A stretch of DNA of 5,370 bases from an uncultured Saprospiraceae bacterium (lineage in GTDB: Bacteria; Bacteroidota; Bacteroidia; Chitinophagales; Saprospiraceae), in contig CALGLY010000573.1 of NCBI GenBank assembly GCA_937959095.1, forward strand, positions 1 to 5,370, in the 5' to 3' direction. The translations under genes and the position numbers were made by a program. Under the pieces are notes generated by a model that was given only the letters and a program-made list of their open reading frames with translations, ran no database searches and was not told the origin of the DNA. This document shows, piece after piece, positions 4,617 to 5,370 of this stretch; within the stretch, counting starts at the first letter, position 1, and every line of letters begins with the position of its first letter.

Positions 4617-5370
4617 GACAAATACCTTTTTCAAAGACTTAAAAGTAATCGAACTCGCAAGCATCCTAGCAGGCCCAGCCGTTGGCTTATTCTTCGCAGA
4701 ATTAGGAGCAGACGTTCTAAAAATAGAAAATAAAAAAACAGGCGGCGACATTACTCGCCAATGGCGATTGCCCAATGAATCACGCGAAAAAGCACATTCT
4801 GCCTACTATTGCAGCGTCAATTGGGGCAAAGAAGTCCTCATGCTAGACCTCTCCGATAAAGCCCATCATGCCCAACTCTTACAGCACATCCAAGAAGCCG
4901 ATGTGGTCATTAGTAACTTCAAAATAGCTTCTGCAAAAAAACTACAAATTGACTACGAAAGCCTAAAAAAAATCCATCCTGCACTCATTTTTGCACAACT
5001 TACTGGTTTTGGAGAAGACGAGGAACGCCCTGCTTTCGATGTAGTACTGCAAGCAGAAACGGGTTTTCTACACATGAATGGCGAAGCCGAACGCAACCCT
5101 GTCCGTATGCCTGTCGCTTTGATAGATTTGATGGCAGCGCACCAACTAAAAGAAGGAATTTTGTTAGCCTTGCTCCATCGCGCACGCACGGGCGAAGGCA
5201 CTTATGTAAGTACTTCCTTGCTGGAAGCTGCTGTAGCATCCCTTGCCAATCAAGCAACCAATTGGCTGATGGGCAAGCACATTCCGCAACGCATGGGGAC
5301 GAAGCATCCCAACATCGCACCCTACGGAGATATTTTTTATACCAAAGATGAAAAACCTATCGTGATTGCA
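4615..5370 (+). CDS. CaiB/BaiF family III CoA-transferase, N-terminal 252 residues (3'-truncated by the window)
   Basis: A family III acyl-CoA transferase. Known members move CoA between carboxylic acids (formyl-CoA:oxalate, carnitine) or racemise 2-methylacyl-CoA; which applies here is unknown. The N-terminal Rossmann signature 'LKVIELASILAGPAVGLFF' (9-27) with 'ELGADVLKIE' (29-38) is diagnostic. 'VLMLDLSD' (74-81), 'ADVVISNFK' (95-103) and 'HPALIFAQLTGFGED' (121-135) follow. D171 in 'MPVALIDLMAAH' is at the position of the catalytic Asp that forms the acyl-enzyme anhydride. The frame is open to the right edge; full proteins have about 360-420 residues, so about a third is missing. ATG 4615 is the first start after an in-frame TAG at 4606-4608; no Shine-Dalgarno is visible. 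Hand-counted GC is 30/60 at 5041-5100 and 32/60 at 5221-5280, against 21/60 and 22/60 in two samples of the preceding gene. Its metabolism is unrelated to polysaccharide assembly, so it probably lies outside that locus. Confidence 0.92.
   Translation, partial: MTNTFFKDLKVIELASILAGPAVGLFFAELGADVLKIENKKTGGDITRQWRLPNESREKAHSAYYCSVNWGKEVLMLDLSDKAHHAQLLQHIQEADVVISNFKIASAKKLQIDYESLKKIHPALIFAQLTGFGEDEERPAFDVVLQAETGFLHMNGEAERNPVRMPVALIDLMAAHQLKEGILLALLHRARTGEGTYVSTSLLEAAVASLANQATNWLMGKHIPQRMGTKHPNIAPYGDIFYTKDEKPIVIA

Noticed and set aside
4953..5320. Two overlapping minus-strand open frames opposite the CoA-transferase gene
   Set aside because: They are antisense to a clear CaiB/BaiF reading frame with family motifs throughout. 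Their peptides show no domain, and the higher GC of this segment explains the open antisense frames.

Overview
The window looks like part of a Bacteroidota chromosome. The DNA is AT-rich, Shine-Dalgarno signals are weak or absent, and the gaps hold hairpins. The gene set is typical of a surface-polysaccharide locus. This placement is inferred from style and gene content; no marker gene fixes the genus.

Layout, all genes on the + strand: (1) the C-terminal half of a GT-B glycosyltransferase, cut by the left edge (to 616); (2) a complete GT4-type glycosyltransferase (738-1811); (3) a DUF1972-type, rhamnosyltransferase-like glycosyltransferase (2145-3353); (4) a strong intrinsic terminator (3382-3420); (5) a WecA/TagO-family polyprenyl-phosphate sugar-1-phosphate transferase (3467-4537); (6) the N-terminal 252 codons of a CaiB/BaiF family III CoA-transferase, cut by the right edge (4615 onward). 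Genes 1-3 and 5 fit one pathway. The WecA-like membrane enzyme loads the first sugar phosphate onto undecaprenyl phosphate, and the cytosolic glycosyltransferases extend the lipid-linked chain. The CoA-transferase does not fit that pathway. In hand-counted samples it has clearly higher GC than the WecA-like gene, so it probably marks the end of the locus.

The unexpected content lies between the genes. The first two gaps are each dominated by a long foldback. The one at 621-720 has about 33 positions per arm. The one at 1839-1975 has 54 positions per arm, 51 of which can pair as RNA, around a 29-nt loop. The larger foldback is itself made of four small hairpins, is bracketed by an imperfect 21-bp direct repeat whose left copy covers the stop codon of the upstream gene, and is followed by a compact three-way-junction-like array (1998-2044). 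The fourth gap has a hairpin whose 3' arm reaches into the start codon of the CoA-transferase gene. A perfect 18-bp palindrome sits inside the first gene.

I see no tRNA, rRNA, CRISPR array, transposase or phage gene. The protein genes are ordinary members of known families. The foldback elements are the only candidates for something undescribed, and their function cannot be decided from this window alone.
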